A stretch of 64,000 bases of DNA, from positions 48,388,681 to 48,452,680 of the forward strand of contig NC_063450.1 of assembly GCF_020379485.1 (NCBI RefSeq). Reading direction: 5' to 3'. Below are positions 21,681 through 34,628 of this stretch, piece after piece (position 1 is the first letter of the stretch; every line of letters begins with the position of its first letter). This DNA is from Brassica napus (taxonomy: Eukaryota > Streptophyta > Magnoliopsida > Brassicales > Brassicaceae). A model generated the notes under the pieces. That model ran no database searches, was not told the origin of the DNA, and saw only the letters and a list, made by a program, of their open reading frames with translations. The position numbers were made by a program, and so were the translations under genes.

Positions 21681-22676
21681 AGGTTATTATTTTACGTTTT
21701 TGTTTTAGTTTTATTTTGTATGTTTTAGTGTCTATTTATTTAAGTGATTGATTAGGTTATAAGCACATTTGGATCTTAAATAGAGACGATCGTACATAAT
21801 GGCAGACACTACAGACATAAAGTTTGTTGGAGTCAAAATGAATTATACTAGTATATATCAAGGCTCCGAATGTTTAGAAGAGTCTTATCCCGTACCGCAG
21901 TTAACAATAACAAAAATCTCTACATATACCTATATATTTATATGTTTTGTTACTATTACAACCACACCGTAGTTGTTCCTACAGTTGTACTGCACGTTCT
22001 CATTCGGACCCTAGGACCCTAAGCTTCGTCTAGTTTGTAGTCTAGAATATGATTGGTTCAGATTTTTTAGATATTTTCTTTTTTAAAAATTACTTCTATT
22101 TAAATGAACACATAAAATAAATTTAAGAGAACATATAAAATTATAGAACTCAAGCTTTTTTAAAAGAACATATGAAAACTTAAATGTAAGAGAACACAAA
22201 CCCCACATTTTTTAGAAAATGACCAGGTATTTTATCACCTAAAATTTGGAATAACATTTTAATGTGACAAAAATTATTTTGATTGAAAGCTCAAATGATT
22301 GATATCTTATAGATAAAGTGGAAACTAAATGTTTTATTTTTTTAATAATAAAAAGAAGAATGCTTTTTTGTTGGAAAAAGAAAGAATGAGAAATAATGAG
22401 AGTCAAACACCTAAAATTAATACTGGGTATATTCCTAAATCTGTAAGAAAACTATGAAGATTTTATATTTGACGATAGACCCATAAGTTTGTAAGTGGGT
22501 CCGCCTTTCCAACAACAGGTAAAAAAGTACTGTTAACCATACTAGTTGTAATATAAACTATTTGGGTGATAGAAAATGGTTTTAGTCAAGTGGTTAAATG
22601 CCAGCATGCTTTAGTAGATTGGTTATGTATCTACCTTTAGGGTATGTTCTATCAGAGTTCAATTTCAATAAATTAT
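21681..22676. other. Upstream region of MATE gene 1
   Basis: Promoter side of MATE gene 1, AT-rich. No confident TATA box or known element, and no gene. Confidence 0.3.
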
Positions 22677-22952
22677 GGTTCCGATTGGTAATGGCTGTAG
22701 CTTTAAAATTTTTGCTGTAGAAAAAAATCTGTAGATTTTTTGCTGTGGCTTTAAATTTTATTGCTGTAGAATTTTATGAAAGCACTAAAAATTTGCTTTG
22801 GATATTTGGCTCTGCAGAGCACTTGTACAGCTGTAGGTTATTTCTAGAGTTGTGGCTTCAAAAAAAAATTTAAAGCTTGATTGCTCTGAATTTGGTGCTT
22901 TAGAAATAAATAAGGCTGTGGACAGCACCTACAGCAACTACCAATCACCCCC
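22677..22952. mobile_element. Harbinger/Tourist-type MITE
   Basis: The ends are inverted: left GGTTCCGATTGGTAATGGCT then GTAG, right (reverse strand) GGGGGTGATTGGTAGTTGCT then GTAG. The 3-bp direct repeat TAT flanks both sides (22674-22676 and 22953-22955). Internally it repeats GCTGTAG-type words. Length 276 bp, no coding. The superfamily is inferred from the terminal sequence and 3-bp TSD. Confidence 0.68.
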
Positions 22953-23479
22953 TATGTTTTTTGTATTGTAAAACTGGCTTGTCGATCTAATTAATGACAA
23001 AAAGTTATTTATGCTAAACAAAATGAATAAACATACCAATGATTAAGATAAATTGAGGCGGGTTCTAAACCACATGAATGCTTTAATTTTGGCGAAAATC
23101 AGTTGACATCATCAAAACCAGCCAATACATATATATATATATATTAAAATGCTAAATGGAAAATATTAATATATTTGTGATCTTAGTCCAGTGGTTCATT
23201 GACTAGTACATTTGTCATCTTAATCTAGTGGTTCGTTGACTTGCTGGTAATGGATTTTTGAGGTTTACCACTAAGGGAAATTGAATATAGTCACTTAAAG
23301 TATATTAAAAAAAAAGAATATAGCCACTTAAAGAATTATTTAGCATCATGTCTTTAATTTTATACTAATAAACATAGGAGCAATTGAATCGGTATACTAA
23401 AAAGGATATAGAAAAAAAAAAAAAGATTGAACTATGCTAATTCATCTAAAGGTTTGCCAAAAAGTATTTTAACTAATAA

Positions 23480-23987
23480 GGCATGACTCGTGTAACCGCA
23501 GCGGTTATGGTTGCGGGATTCCAAATGCGGGTGGTTACGATTTTAAACGGTGTTAAGATATTTGTACGACTGGTATTGCATTTAGAAATTATTGCATTTG
23601 CAGAATATTTATGACTGGTTAAACACCAAACACAACATCAGTTAAATAATAAATTAACAATATTTATATTTTATATAATTATAAAATATTAAAAATCATA
23701 ATATTATAATAATTATAAAAGTTATATATATTTTTTAAATATTGAAAATATTTTTATTTTAAAAATTTATAATATAACTTAAAATATAATAGATATATTA
23801 TAGTATTTTTATTGTTTCAATTTAAAAATTTTATTTTTATTTTTGTATTTATATTATTTTAAAGAAAGAAAAAAAATTTACCAACCTCCAACCCTCCGCA
23901 ACCGCAAACGCTATCTAGAACCATCTTTTGAATTTAAGAGGTTTATAGTGTTTTAAAACGGATAGTAACGGAGAAACCAGTCATGCC
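23480..23987. mobile_element. Probable small TIR element (GGCATGACT ends)
   Basis: The left end GGCATGACTCGTGTAACCGC has a partner on the right reverse strand, GGCATGACTGGTTTCTCCGT. Subterminal GCGGTTATGGTTGCGGG is echoed by CCCTCCGCAACCGCAAACGC at 23891-23910. The middle is very AT-rich. I could not find a clean target duplication, so this is tentative. Confidence 0.45.
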
Positions 23988-24373
23988 GTAAGTTAATAAT
24001 CATAACTGATTTAGAGAAATTTTGTTAAATTTCACGTTTGATGGGTCAATTTTCAAAAAGAAATCACCAACATAAATACTTTTTCAGAACAACCACTTTC
24101 GGTATATCATTTAATTATTTATTAAGTTTAAGATTATAACTTCTTGAACATTACGGTACATTGGTAAACTGATATATGAAACAATACTATTTTGGAATTA
24201 TATCAAAAAGCTGTGAATTTTTACAAGATAAGTCTTGTTTTTGCAGTTCTCCTATATGTGATATATTTTACTATTTCCAGTGTGAATTGAAAATAGTATT
24301 TTATACGTGTGATATCGTATAGTACGTATATATGGTAAATATATTTTATTACTTCCTAAAATATAACTTAGTA

Positions 24374-24600
24374 TTCTCTCTATTTTTAAAAAAGTTTATA
24401 GCATTTTTTTATTACAAAAAGTGTCATTCTATATTTCTCATATAATTTTTCATACATAATTTATTTCTTACTATTTTAACTAACCAATAGAAATTTATTT
24501 AAAAATTTTAGTTAAATAAAGATATACTAATATATTTTATTATTTTTCTCAATACATGTGAAATATGTAAAAATGACGTTTTTTTGCGAAACAGAGGAAA
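24374..24600. mobile_element. Stowaway-like MITE 5 (degenerate)
   Basis: Ends TTCTCTCTATTTTTAAAAAA and, inverted, GCGAAACAGAGGAAA, flanked by TA at 24372-24373 and 24601-24602. More diverged than the other copies in the window. Confidence 0.55.
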
Positions 24601-24697
24601 TACTAGTTACTAAAAAAAGATATCACCTCTATGTTGGGTGTAATAATTGATATTTAACATTGAAATATGGAAAGAGTTATTTCTAATATTATAGATA

Positions 24698-24735
24698 CTA
24701 GAGGGTTTTTCCGGGCTACGCCCGAATTATTCCGT
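24698..24735 (-). mobile_element. Helitron 3' terminus, minus orientation
   Basis: Read on the minus strand the sequence is CGGGCGTAGCCCGG (a GC-rich hairpin with a 3-nt loop), then AAAAACCCTCTAG, with T as the next base. A short hairpin about ten bases before a terminal CTRR, inserted next to T, is the signature of a Helitron 3' end. The body therefore lies to the right and may include the RPA-like genes. I could not find its 5' TC end. Confidence 0.7.
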
Positions 24736-26900
24736 ATAATATTATTGAATTAAACTCGCGTTTTTAGTATTGTAACTTGATTAAATCTTAGATTATTAAT
24801 CAAATGCCAACAGTTGGAAGCAAAACAATCTATGAGCGTTTGACTAAATCTGCGTCTGTGTTGAAGTTTGCGTTCGCAACAATTGAAAGCTAGAAGTAAT
24901 AGAAGATAAACCAGTTTCATGTCACCGTTCCAAACGCAGTGAGAAGTCAAGATCCCAATAACGGAGCCAAGATCCCAATAACGGCTGGGATCCAGCCCAT
25001 TTCCATAATATGTTTTAGAATTAGGAAAAAAGATATATGTGTGTATATATATATTTTATAAAGATAATTTTCCAAAAGATGAATATAATTTAAATTCATA
25101 TCCATTAAAATCTATCATGAGTTTGTATTATATATATATAGCGAAATCTATGTAGTATTACTTCCCCGAGATCAATTCTTCAGTAGTGATAGTGTACTCC
25201 ACACTATAATCTATTTTCATTCCAATGGACTTGATAGCCAGTACAGAAATATAGACTCGGATGGTATCTCAATAAGACATACCTTTTGGTTTTGTAATTT
25301 AAATTTTAGGTTCTGCCATTATGTTTTCATCGTAATTATATGACAATATGCGTATCTTTATATTTATGGTATCAAATATAATTTCATTTATAATCAAAAC
25401 CAAATCGTAAATTATGTGACAGTATGAGTATATTTAAATGTCTGTCATCTTGCTTAACTTATATAATAGTGTCTTTATATAGTTGCAACTAAAATTATTT
25501 GTTGTAGATATATGGTATTTAAAGATTAGGCTTTGAATGGTGACCAAGGAACGAAAGGGAACGCTGAATTCCTTATCATTCCCAAAAAAAATCACCATTC
25601 ACATTAATAAGTTCATTTCCTATTCGTTTTTTGTGTTCCTGAAAAGATCACCAGTCGGAGCCTAGGAATACGTGAAATAGTTTACTTATATATTTGTAAA
25701 TTTTAAATAAATTAATAAGATAGTAATGTCTTTTTGAAACGTACGTGATGGATTAGTAATCTCCATATGTATAAATTATGCATGAACACAAAAAAACTAT
25801 ACTGGTGTATTCATTATGAACTTATAAATGACAACTACCTTAAGATATTATATTTGTAATAAATATTAAATATTACTAAACTATTATAGTGTTCTTTTAA
25901 AAATGGACGAACTCCGCACTACATATTCGCTACGCCATAAACAAAATTATTTCTTAGACTAATTGGTTGCTAATTCGGTTGTAAGAACATAGATAAATCT
26001 ATTAAACAATGTCTAAATGTTAAATGTACACAATTGTGTTAAAGTGCAGAGATTTGTAAGATAATATGTACGCAATTTTGTCCTTAATCAGATATAAACT
26101 ATGATTATAGGTAGACTCGGATCCTTATTTTAGCAGGACAAAATCTGAAATAATCATTCAAGTGCTAAATCTAAGAATTATTTGGTTTACCTCCGGTGTC
26201 CAGACTGTTGGTGGGAGGCGGATTATCCATTTCGTTCATGATGCAATCCATCGTATGCAATCAATAAAACATAACATATTAGTCTATGGATTTCGTTATG
26301 CTGAGGTTTCGATGATATTTAAATTGTACACTTCGAGGTTAAGTCGATATATTAGAATCGTTTTGGAAATGGGCTATTGATATTTTTTGTAGGAAGAAGG
26401 ATAAGAAATTAATGTCGGTTGATACTTGTCTTTTAAGAAGCAACAAATTTCGAAATATGGGTAGTAGATATTCTTATAATTAGTTTGGAATAAATTTAGG
26501 TTACCTACTCAGTTTAAAATCAGCTGCAAATTTTATTATTGATGGTAACAAATCATTTATTATTGATTTGACCAAGAATTCTATTATCAATTCCGAAGAT
26601 TGATACTTTTCACGTATAACTCTTATATTTAACATATAGATTTTTCAAATTAGTATAGGGGAGTGATGTCTAAGAATCATCATCCCTGTACAGATCAATC
26701 GATTGTTATCGTAGCTTATATTAGAAATGTATCCTTTATAAAGGTGTAGTAAATATAAAATTGATTGAAAGATTTAAAAAAAAAACACTGAATGGGAAGC
26801 ATTAGCGAATGTCTAAATACGGCCAACAATTGAACAGCACGAAAGCATTCAGGAGCAGAGTATATTCCTGTACGTATACTCTCAATGCGTAGAACACGTT
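24736..26900. other. Probable Helitron interior without recognised genes
   Basis: AT-rich DNA with short open frames only. A possible 135-bp TIR element (GGCTTTGAATGGTGACC at 25529 against the inverse of GATCACCAGTCGGAGCC ending 25662) is too weak to list separately. Confidence 0.3.
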
Positions 26901-26924
26901 CAAATCTCTGGATCGACGTCATTT

Positions 26925-28094
26925 GCTATTCCCCACCAATGCTTATTTTGCTTTTGAAGCCACTGATGTGCTTGATATTTTCATCAAAGAAAAACTGAGT
27001 TGCGGATGATGAAGCTAGCAAGAGTTTCCCTGGAAAAATAAAAATTTAGTGTGAATGATTTAGATGTTGAGTTGGTTGGGTTGGTCATTACCTTTACATA
27101 TACTTGGTATAATGCTTGTTACTAAAACAACTTTATACTTCCGATGGCTCATGGCTTGTAGTTGCCGGAAAAGAGATGCTTCGTTTCCCCATAGCGTTAG
27201 CTTCACCATCATCCATCTGCAATGTGTTCATATATTAGCTATAGATCGGAGTTTTTCTAAGATTTCAGGTTTAACAAATCTGTGTTTGTTGATTTTACCC
27301 GTTTATAAGCAAACCAATTATCAGCTTCGTTTGATATTCCGGGTAGTGGGGGTAGTCATCTTGCATGATAAGTATCTGGCCTACTACATCTGCCCTGCTA
27401 AATGTGAGCAACTGATAATTATATATCTTCGAACAGAGGTCTTGCGATTATTTACCTGGAAGGTATGTGCGTGCAATTGCTGAGTCTATTAGCTGCATGA
27501 AGTTGAGAGGAGAGAATTTGCGTGCAGGAAATTCTGGGATCGTGTGTTCTAATTTTAACACACTCGCTTCACGGTTGATACGAATAAAGAACGGCTGCGG
27601 AGTCAGCTTGTGTCTGCGATTATTCGGGATGACCATATAATCTGAGAGCTGATATATATCCCCTGCTGATAAGAGGTTAGGATTTGTAGTTGATAACTGT
27701 CTGGATAGCTGCCCTTCTAGAGTTTCACCCTATTTTGAAAGAAAAATGGTTAGTTCTGTTGTGTTGTATATGAATCAGTATAGGTAAACAACATACCTCC
27801 AAGCAAAAGCATAGGAAACCGGTACCGAGCAAGTCCTTGGCTTCACTTATGATGGGCCAAAGTTTAATAACACGAACTGCTTTTGGGGTTGGTGATATTT
27901 TTTGAACATTTCTGTTAGTAATTCCACTAATGCGAAAAGGTCGCCGTACCCATGTGTTTCTGTAAGTGCATACATGTGTGTATAATCTTATTTCAGAAGA
28001 TCATTGTTGCTAGTATATGCATAAAAATGGAGAGTGCTTATGAGAGAAATCATACTACCTCTTCAATGGTGAACTACTCTTCAAGGATGCCATG
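26925..28094 (-). pseudogene. RPA70-like OB-fold gene, degenerate
   Basis: From right to left on the minus strand, exon-like pieces encode KAVRVIKLWPIISEAKDLLG then TGFLCFCLE (about 27890-27800), GETLEGQLSRQLSTTNPNLL (27730 onward), DIYQLSDYMVIPNNRRHKLT then PQPFFIRINREASVL (27650-27450), ADVVGQILIMQDDYPHYPEY (about 27390 onward), and SSSATQFFFDENIKHISGFK then SKISIGGE (about 27020-26925). These resemble plant replication protein A large-subunit-like proteins made of OB folds (note the DVVGQI block). The apparent start MASLKE at 28094 runs into a TAG after six codons, and I could not build a continuous frame, so it is probably dead. RPA-like genes are a known cargo of plant Helitrons. Confidence 0.55.
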
Positions 28095-28610
28095 ATGGAG
28101 ATGACTCGTTTCTTCGCTGAACGCGTGAACGTGATGTTTGTCTAACGTCAAGACATGGAGATAAGGGTTTTGTTAATTAGATGAGAAAATATCGTGTAGC
28201 CATACGGACATTAAGAGTCGCGAATATGGAAAGCTAATATTGCAATTTAAGCAGTATATATAATTGAGAGAGTTAACGGAAAAAAAAAATTAAATATTGA
28301 GACATAGCAATGACTGATCAACGTTTTAAATCGAAGTTTTAATCAATCGAGGTAGATACTTGTGGTGGTAATAGCATCCGCATGGAATAAACTATTATCT
28401 TCATGTAATATTAAAAGATCATATAGAATAAGTAATTTCCTTAAATAGATAAGCAAAAACCATAAGTCAACAACCTGTTTTAAATAACATAAAAAGACAA
28501 AGGTCTGAAGTCTGAAATGAAAAGAAGGCAAAGCCATTAGGGAAAACATAAAAACATTATTTGAATGCAGTAAAAACTATCACTGCAGAGGAGGATAAGT
28601 TGACGCCATC

Positions 28611-30977
28611 TCAGCCACTTTTGGAACGCTTGGTTTCGTTCGACTCAAGAATCTCAGAAGCTTTTCTAGCTCTATCACCAACAGCATCTTCGAAGACATT
28701 GGAAAGACCAGACTCATCACTCACAGTCTTCGAAATACCATCAGACGATACTGGAAGTGGAACTTCTGGTGGGAGTATCTTTGTGACAGTAATGGTCTGA
28801 GTCTTGGCTGTCAGATTATGATCCGAGACCTTCACAATGAATTTGCGTGTCTGCCCTATTGTGTCAAGCAATGCTTGCGGCACCGGCACGCAATTGTCAA
28901 CTCCTACACCTCCATTGGTCTAATATTCAAGAAAAATATGAATGAGATCACATAATACGGGTCTATGTATAGAGAGAGTCGGAAGTTACCTCAAAGTAAT
29001 TAGCAACTAACTCTGCAGCATGTTTCCCAGTCAGGTCCTTGCCAGCATCACCAAGGATGACAAAAATTGCTTGCTCACTCTTATCATAAACTGAAATCCT
29101 CGTGAGGTATCTGCAACAAAGAAGATTAGCTATTAGCGCTGCCAAAACGTAGACGCAACTATGAGCATGACACTTACTGAGCAACGCCAGTGACTTCACT
29201 TTTCACACACTTCTTATTGTTACAAATGAAGGATCTAGGCCCTTTAACTGCCTTACTGTTACATCCACCGCATGAAATATAGTACCAAGCAGAACCCTGG
29301 ACAACATCATCTATAGTTGCAGTGCATTCAAACCAAGTAACCTTCATTGTGGAAAAAAATAAGCTTCAGTCAATTACCAAGCGTATGGAAAGAATGTAGA
29401 GAAACAGAACAACCCTCGTACCTTAGAAGCTTCCTGCCTAATGTATGAGAATAGCTCCTCAAGTGTCACTGGCTCAGGCTTAGTGACAACATCAGCAGCA
29501 ATTCTATTAGCAATTTCAGAGTTGGAGCTCAACCTGAAAAAGCGGGGGCCCAATATATATTAGAGCTGATGTCGCAAAATTTGATTGACAATTAACTAAA
29601 TACACAAATGTACACCACTCAAGATACTCCTTGCTAGGCTGGACATCAGCATCCATGAACACTCGAGACGATGACATAGTACTGAGAGCAAGTGTTCCTG
29701 ATAATAACAAATGAACCAATGTGACTATACATACCAAGCTCTACCATTGTCTCATCTATTTATAGTATAATTCCTAACGCAATTATGATCTATCATAGAT
29801 AAGCTATGAAACTGAGCATGATTTTTGTAAAATATAAGCTGACCTCCAAGATGTTTAGGGTTAACTGTGGTGACCAACAGAACGGTCGGAGTGCTCCCGT
29901 ACGATTTGAACTTCTGGCAGAAGTCGCTGCTGCCTTATCCCATAAGTAAAGCTTCATCACTGGTCCACTACATAAGGTAGATAATATGGTAAGGACAATA
30001 CACAACGTGTGCGACTATCAAATGGATAAACTTACTCATGTGTCTGAACATGAACGCATAGATGACGCTTCCTTGCTATGTCAGCCTCGTCAAGCGCAGT
30101 ATGATCGGTGATAGTCTGCCCATCCACCAGCTTCATGTGGCCAAGGTAATCTGATAGAATAATTCAAATCCGCAGTCATCAAATGTTCAAATATAACAGA
30201 TACACTAAATAGCTAGCAAAATTATAACCTAAAGATATAAACGCAAACACCAACATAGTTCAGCATGGCATACCATAAAGATCACCCTTGGAGTCACAAT
30301 TGGCCTTAAACTCTTCATAGCTGTGGAACCTGAACCTATCTTCTGGAATTAGAACTGGAGGGCTCTCAAGAACAGTTAAAGCAGAATTCCAGGTGAATGA
30401 AACAGTGGCGCTATGATCAGCAACTCGATACTGAACCTTGCTTCTGGATCCGAAAAAGTTGCTCAGCTTACAGACAGAACCAGCTATCAGTTCATATGTC
30501 CCTACACGCCCGGCTGGAACAAAACCTTGTATGACAGTTCCCTGTAACAAAATCAATTTATCGATTAATATAAATATTTTCTGGATCGAGCAATATCAAA
30601 CCAAAAGCCAAAAGTTTTAAGATCCGTAGACAAACCTCTTCGTCGATAAGGAGCATCTCTTGTCCAATGAGAATCTTAGTGTTTGGATTTCGAGCCTCCC
30701 AAAAATGAATCAAACGAAACACCAGCTCAGCTTCGCGTGGGCCGAGCGTAACATCTCTGAACAACATCACTTGATCGCCATGCGCAGAGGATAGAGCGGT
30801 AGAAGCGTTTGGGTTCATCGAATTAGCGCATAAAACAGCAGTCGTCTCGCTAGGTTTCATCACAGTCGCGGAAGAAGCAGTGGACTTCCCGTTTGGTTTC
30901 GCAGTCGTGGAGGTTGCGACGGTCTTCTTGATGGGCTTGCGTTCGCCAAAGACGGTAGAGTTGCCGGTGGGTTCCAT
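28611..30977 (-). pseudogene. RPA70-like single-strand DNA-binding protein, one frameshift
   Basis: Nine exons on the minus strand: 30977-30636, 30541-30274, 30150-30036, 29967-29844, 29697-29616, 29533-29422, 29341-29178, 29110-28990 and 28919-28611. All joins are GT-AG and stay in phase except for one missing base in exon 4 near 29930, where WDKAAAT should continue into the frame giving FCQKFKSYGSTPTVLLVTTV then NPKHLGG. With that base the product would be 545 residues. It has a Thr/Ser-rich head, OB folds near residues 70-200 and 205-310, and a C-terminal OB fold with a zinc-ribbon-like set (WFECTATIDD, SCGGCNSK, ICNNKKC). RPA binds single-stranded DNA in replication and repair. An upstream in-frame start exists at 31022. 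It sits in the same orientation as the second RPA-like remnant and the Helitron end at 24698. Confidence 0.78.
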
Positions 30978-31022
30978 CGTGATGAGTAAATGAGAGAATC
31001 TTATGAACTTTGATGGAGGCAT

Positions 31023-32298
31023 AAGCTATGAAAAGAGATATATAAATAGAAAATTTTAGAAGAAGATGAAAGGAATCCATTGAATGAGTTCAATCTCAGG
31101 TTTGATGAGAGCAATTAGTAGCGAAATTACTCATCGAAACGGATCTGGATAAGAGAGAAATGGAAGAGATGGAAGTCGAACGGTGGGCGACGGAGGAAAG
31201 TAGGTTTACGACATTCATCGCGTAACACATCTGCCCTTCGGTTGCGCAATCTGGGCTTTAGACTTCAGAATAGATGGACCAAAAACAACGGAGGCCCAAA
31301 CAAAACTAACTCATTAATGACATGAAAGTTTGCTACATTCTTACTGGCCAATTTTATAATCCGACGTGGACATCTTAGAATGCTCTTATATCGGGCTCTT
31401 AGTATTGTGAGGGCAAGTAGCTTTAGAGAACTTTTAAAACTCTTAAGTAAATTATATTAAAAATATTAATAGTTTTGGTTGGAGAAACTCTCCATTAGTT
31501 TCTCGGTTATGTAATAGCTATAGTCATAGAGAAAACATAAAATATAAAATGCGTTTGTATGTCAGTTTCAGCAATGTTTTAAGAAAGTGAACACAAACAA
31601 AAATATCAAATTATAAAGAAAGACTACGTGGTTGATGTCTTTTCCATGACAATGCAATAAAGTGAACACTGCCGACAAAAATCAAGTGAACAATGACGAT
31701 CAGATAAATTATTAAGAAAGACTAGACAGTATATGTGAATGGTTTGTTTATAAAGGTATCAGATGCTTACCTAAAGACCAACAAAAAGTCCCACCTATAA
31801 TCACCATTTTCATTAAAAGTCCTTAACAAAGTCTTAATCTACAAATAACAATATAAAATTTTAAGAACTCTCAAATAAGTCTCATTGATAACCATGCTCT
31901 TAGATGCCTTCAGAAGACAAACAGAAACACCAAATGGATAACGAGTACAGAGAGGGTAGCACTCTCATTAGTTCAGCTTTTAACAACAAGTAACCAATCG
32001 TAAATCCGACAAATAATCTCTGAACCAAGCTAGATAGTCTGATATCATTAGATTCACCGACCAAAATGGACTGTATAAATATCCCTTTTCGCAGCTAGTG
32101 TTCGAATCCAAGATCTGACATGACCTCACTATATACAGACTGATTACTGATGATTTAACCGGTTGAGGTACCGTCTGTGGTTGTCCAAAAAAAAAAGGTA
32201 CCGTCTATGTATAACTTTAACAATTTCACGTGTCAACAGTCTACTATGCTATATATCTTGCAAAGTTTGGTTATGCGAGTGATGTTTTAATCAGAGAA
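31023..32298. other. Upstream region of the RPA-like gene, no further gene
   Basis: Mostly AT-rich DNA. Two near copies of GGTACCGTCT lie at about 32168 and 32199. It may contain the 5' end of the Helitron whose 3' end is at 24698, but I could not place a TC terminus. Confidence 0.3.
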
Positions 32299-33088
32299 CT
32301 AGATCTCGATCCGTGCAACCGCGCAGATTTTTGTTTTCATTTATTTTTATATAAATATTTTATTTTAATTCTAAATTAGTATATATTATAATATATATAT
32401 GTCTATCAATTTTTAAAACATAATAAGTTTATTGTATATTTTTTTCATTGAATAGATTGTTTCAAACTTTCACATGTATTTGTATCTTATTCTATATATA
32501 TATTTTCGGATTATTATTTCATTATTAAAATCGTAACTATATATATAAAAATTAGTAAAATATTATTTTATTGTCATATTCAAAAATATTGTAACATTTC
32601 ACAAATTTATAAAGTTTTTAAAAAATTAAACTTTTCGTTTCATAGATTTATATTATCGAGTCAATAATTAAACATTTAGTTTTTGTTTAATTTTTAAAAT
32701 AAATTATATAGTTTAAATTTTTTTTCATAGGTTTAAGGTAGTAAATATTAATCATTGTTAGATAATATGATTTTTGTTATTTAAAAAAATCTTTATAATT
32801 TTAAAAGTTAACATCGACAAATATTTAAATATTTAGCATATAGAGTTATAGTATTACAACGTTAAATTATATCTATTTAATTTAAACTATCTATAAATCC
32901 AATGAATCATCTATTGTTTAAATCAAATTATTGATAACCCAATAAAAAATTCTGGTAGGCCCAAAATTTAAATGATAAGATTAGATATTAAATGTAACAT
33001 GACTTTCTAGGTGTAGATACATTAAGTATATTTTTTTTAAAAAATCACACATGAATCAAGGTTGTGACTTGTGTTTTAATATATAAGA
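32299..33088 (-). mobile_element. Non-autonomous Helitron A
   Basis: On the minus strand it begins TCTTATATATTAAAACACAA (5' TC end at 33088, preceded by A) and ends CTGCGCGGTTGCACGGATCG then AGATCTAG (3' CTAG at 32302-32299, followed by T). The hairpin lies just before the CTAG. Insertion between A and T is the Helitron rule. About 790 bp, AT-rich, no genes. Confidence 0.82.
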
Positions 33089-33804
33089 TTGATATATATT
33101 ATAATATATATGTGCTATCAATTTTTAAAACATAATAAGTTTACTGTATATTTTTTTCATTGAATAGATTGTTTCAAACTTTTACATGTATTTGTATCTT
33201 CTTCTATATATATATTTTCGGATTATTATTTCATTATTAAAATCGTAACTATATATGTATACAAATTAGTAAAATATTTTTCTATTGTCATATTCAAAGA
33301 TATTGTAAGATTTCACAAATTTAGAAATTTTTTAAGAAACTAAACTTTTCGCTTCATAGATTTATATTATCGAGTAAATAATTAAACATTTAGTTTTTGT
33401 TTAATTTTTAAAATAAACTATATAGTTTAAAATTTATTTTCATAGGTTTAAGGCAGTAAAGATTAATCACTGTTAGATAATATGATTTTTGTTATTTAAA
33501 AAAAAATCTTTATAATTTTAAAAGTTAACATCGACAAATATTTGAATTATTAACATATGGAGGTATAGTATTACAACATTAAATTATATCTATTTAATTT
33601 ATACTATATATAAATCTAATGGATCATCTATTGTTTAAATCCAATTATTGATAGCCCAATAAAAATTTCTGGTATGTCCAAAATTTAAATGATAAGATTA
33701 GAGATTAAATATAACATGACTTTCTAAGAATAGGTCCATTAGGTCCATTTTTAAAAAAAATCACACATGAATCAAGGTTGTGACTTCTGTTTTAATATAT
33801 AAGA
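33089..33804 (-). mobile_element. Helitron B, head-to-tail neighbour of A, lacking the 3' end
   Basis: Nearly the same sequence as Helitron A. The minus-strand 5' end is TCTTATATATTAAAACAGAA at 33804. It runs to 33089, where it meets the 5' end of A, and the hairpin/CTAG terminus is missing. A and B together make a direct duplication of about 720 bp. Confidence 0.75.
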
Positions 33805-33856
33805 TATGTTGCAAAAGGTGCCTAAAATGAAAAGCGTATTTTGAATCAGAACTTTT

Positions 33857-34628
33857 TTATACCGCCCCACCCCGCCCACGGCTAAAGGGCCACCCACGCC
33901 CGCTCACTCGGCCCGTGGGCTCCATCCTGTTTGACGGTGGTGCGTTAAATTTTCCAAGGTCCGAAAGTCTTGTTTACTGACCCTGCAATCACCACCCGAC
34001 TTTTTCCCGTGCTTTGGCCTCACTCACACGATATCGCAAATCACTTTCCGATAGGTCACCCATCCTTTCACTTCTCAAGCCCAAACACGTTTAACTCTGG
34101 AGTTCTAAACGGATGTGTGACGGAAAAGGTAAGTCAACTTTGGTGACATAGGTGGCCAAATCAATTCTCTTAAGCTTTTCCATATATCACAACTCGGGAT
34201 GTTACAATTCACCATCTCTCAAAGAACGCAACGTCCTCGTTGCGCCCCATGACAGGTCTCAAGACGCTTCTCGGGTCAGAACCGAGATGGCTAACCAGCT
34301 ATGGTACCACTTATAACGCCTCACCCCGCCCACGGCTAATGGGCCACCCACGCCCGCTCACTCGGCCTGTGGGCCCCATCCTGTTTGACGGTGGTGCGTT
34401 AAATTTTCCAATGTCCGAAAGTCTTGTTTACTGACCCTGCAATCACCACCCGAACTTTCTCCGTGCTTTGGCCTCACTCTCACAGTATCGCAAATCACTT
34501 CACGATAGGTCACCCATCCTTTCAGTACTCCAGCCCAAACACGTTTAACTCTGGAGTTTTAAACGGATGTGTTACGGAAAAGGTAAGTTAACTTTGATGA
34601 CATAGGTAGCCAAATCAATTCTCTTAAG
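33857..34628 (-). mobile_element. Cassandra-type TRIM retrotransposon with 5S-like LTRs
   Basis: Two direct copies of a ~350-bp terminal repeat, 33857-34206 (complete, minus-strand start TGTAACATCCCGAGTTGTGA) and 34311-34628 (its 5' tip is lost), flank only ~104 bp of interior. Each LTR contains a 5S rRNA-like stretch; the left copy reads on the minus strand GAACTCCAGAGTTAAACGTG, TTTGGGCTTGAG and AGGATGGGTGACC. That combination, 5S-like LTRs around a tiny non-coding core, defines Cassandra. Beside the upstream LTR the minus strand reads TGGTACCATAGCTGG, a near match to a methionine-tRNA primer-binding site. It encodes nothing and relies on another element's proteins. The right end is cut by Helitron C. 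Confidence 0.88.

Noticed and set aside
25529..25662. Short TIR element with GGCT(T/C)(T/C)GA(A/C)TGGTGA ends
   Set aside because: The inverted ends are suggestive, but no consistent target duplication could be found.
34240..34434. 64-residue open frame (MRPMTGLKTLLGSEPRWLTS...)
   Set aside because: It overlaps the Cassandra core and LTR and has no protein support.
33860..34628. 5S rRNA genes
   Set aside because: The 5S similarity is partial and lies in two direct terminal repeats around a short core with a primer-binding site, which is the Cassandra TRIM.
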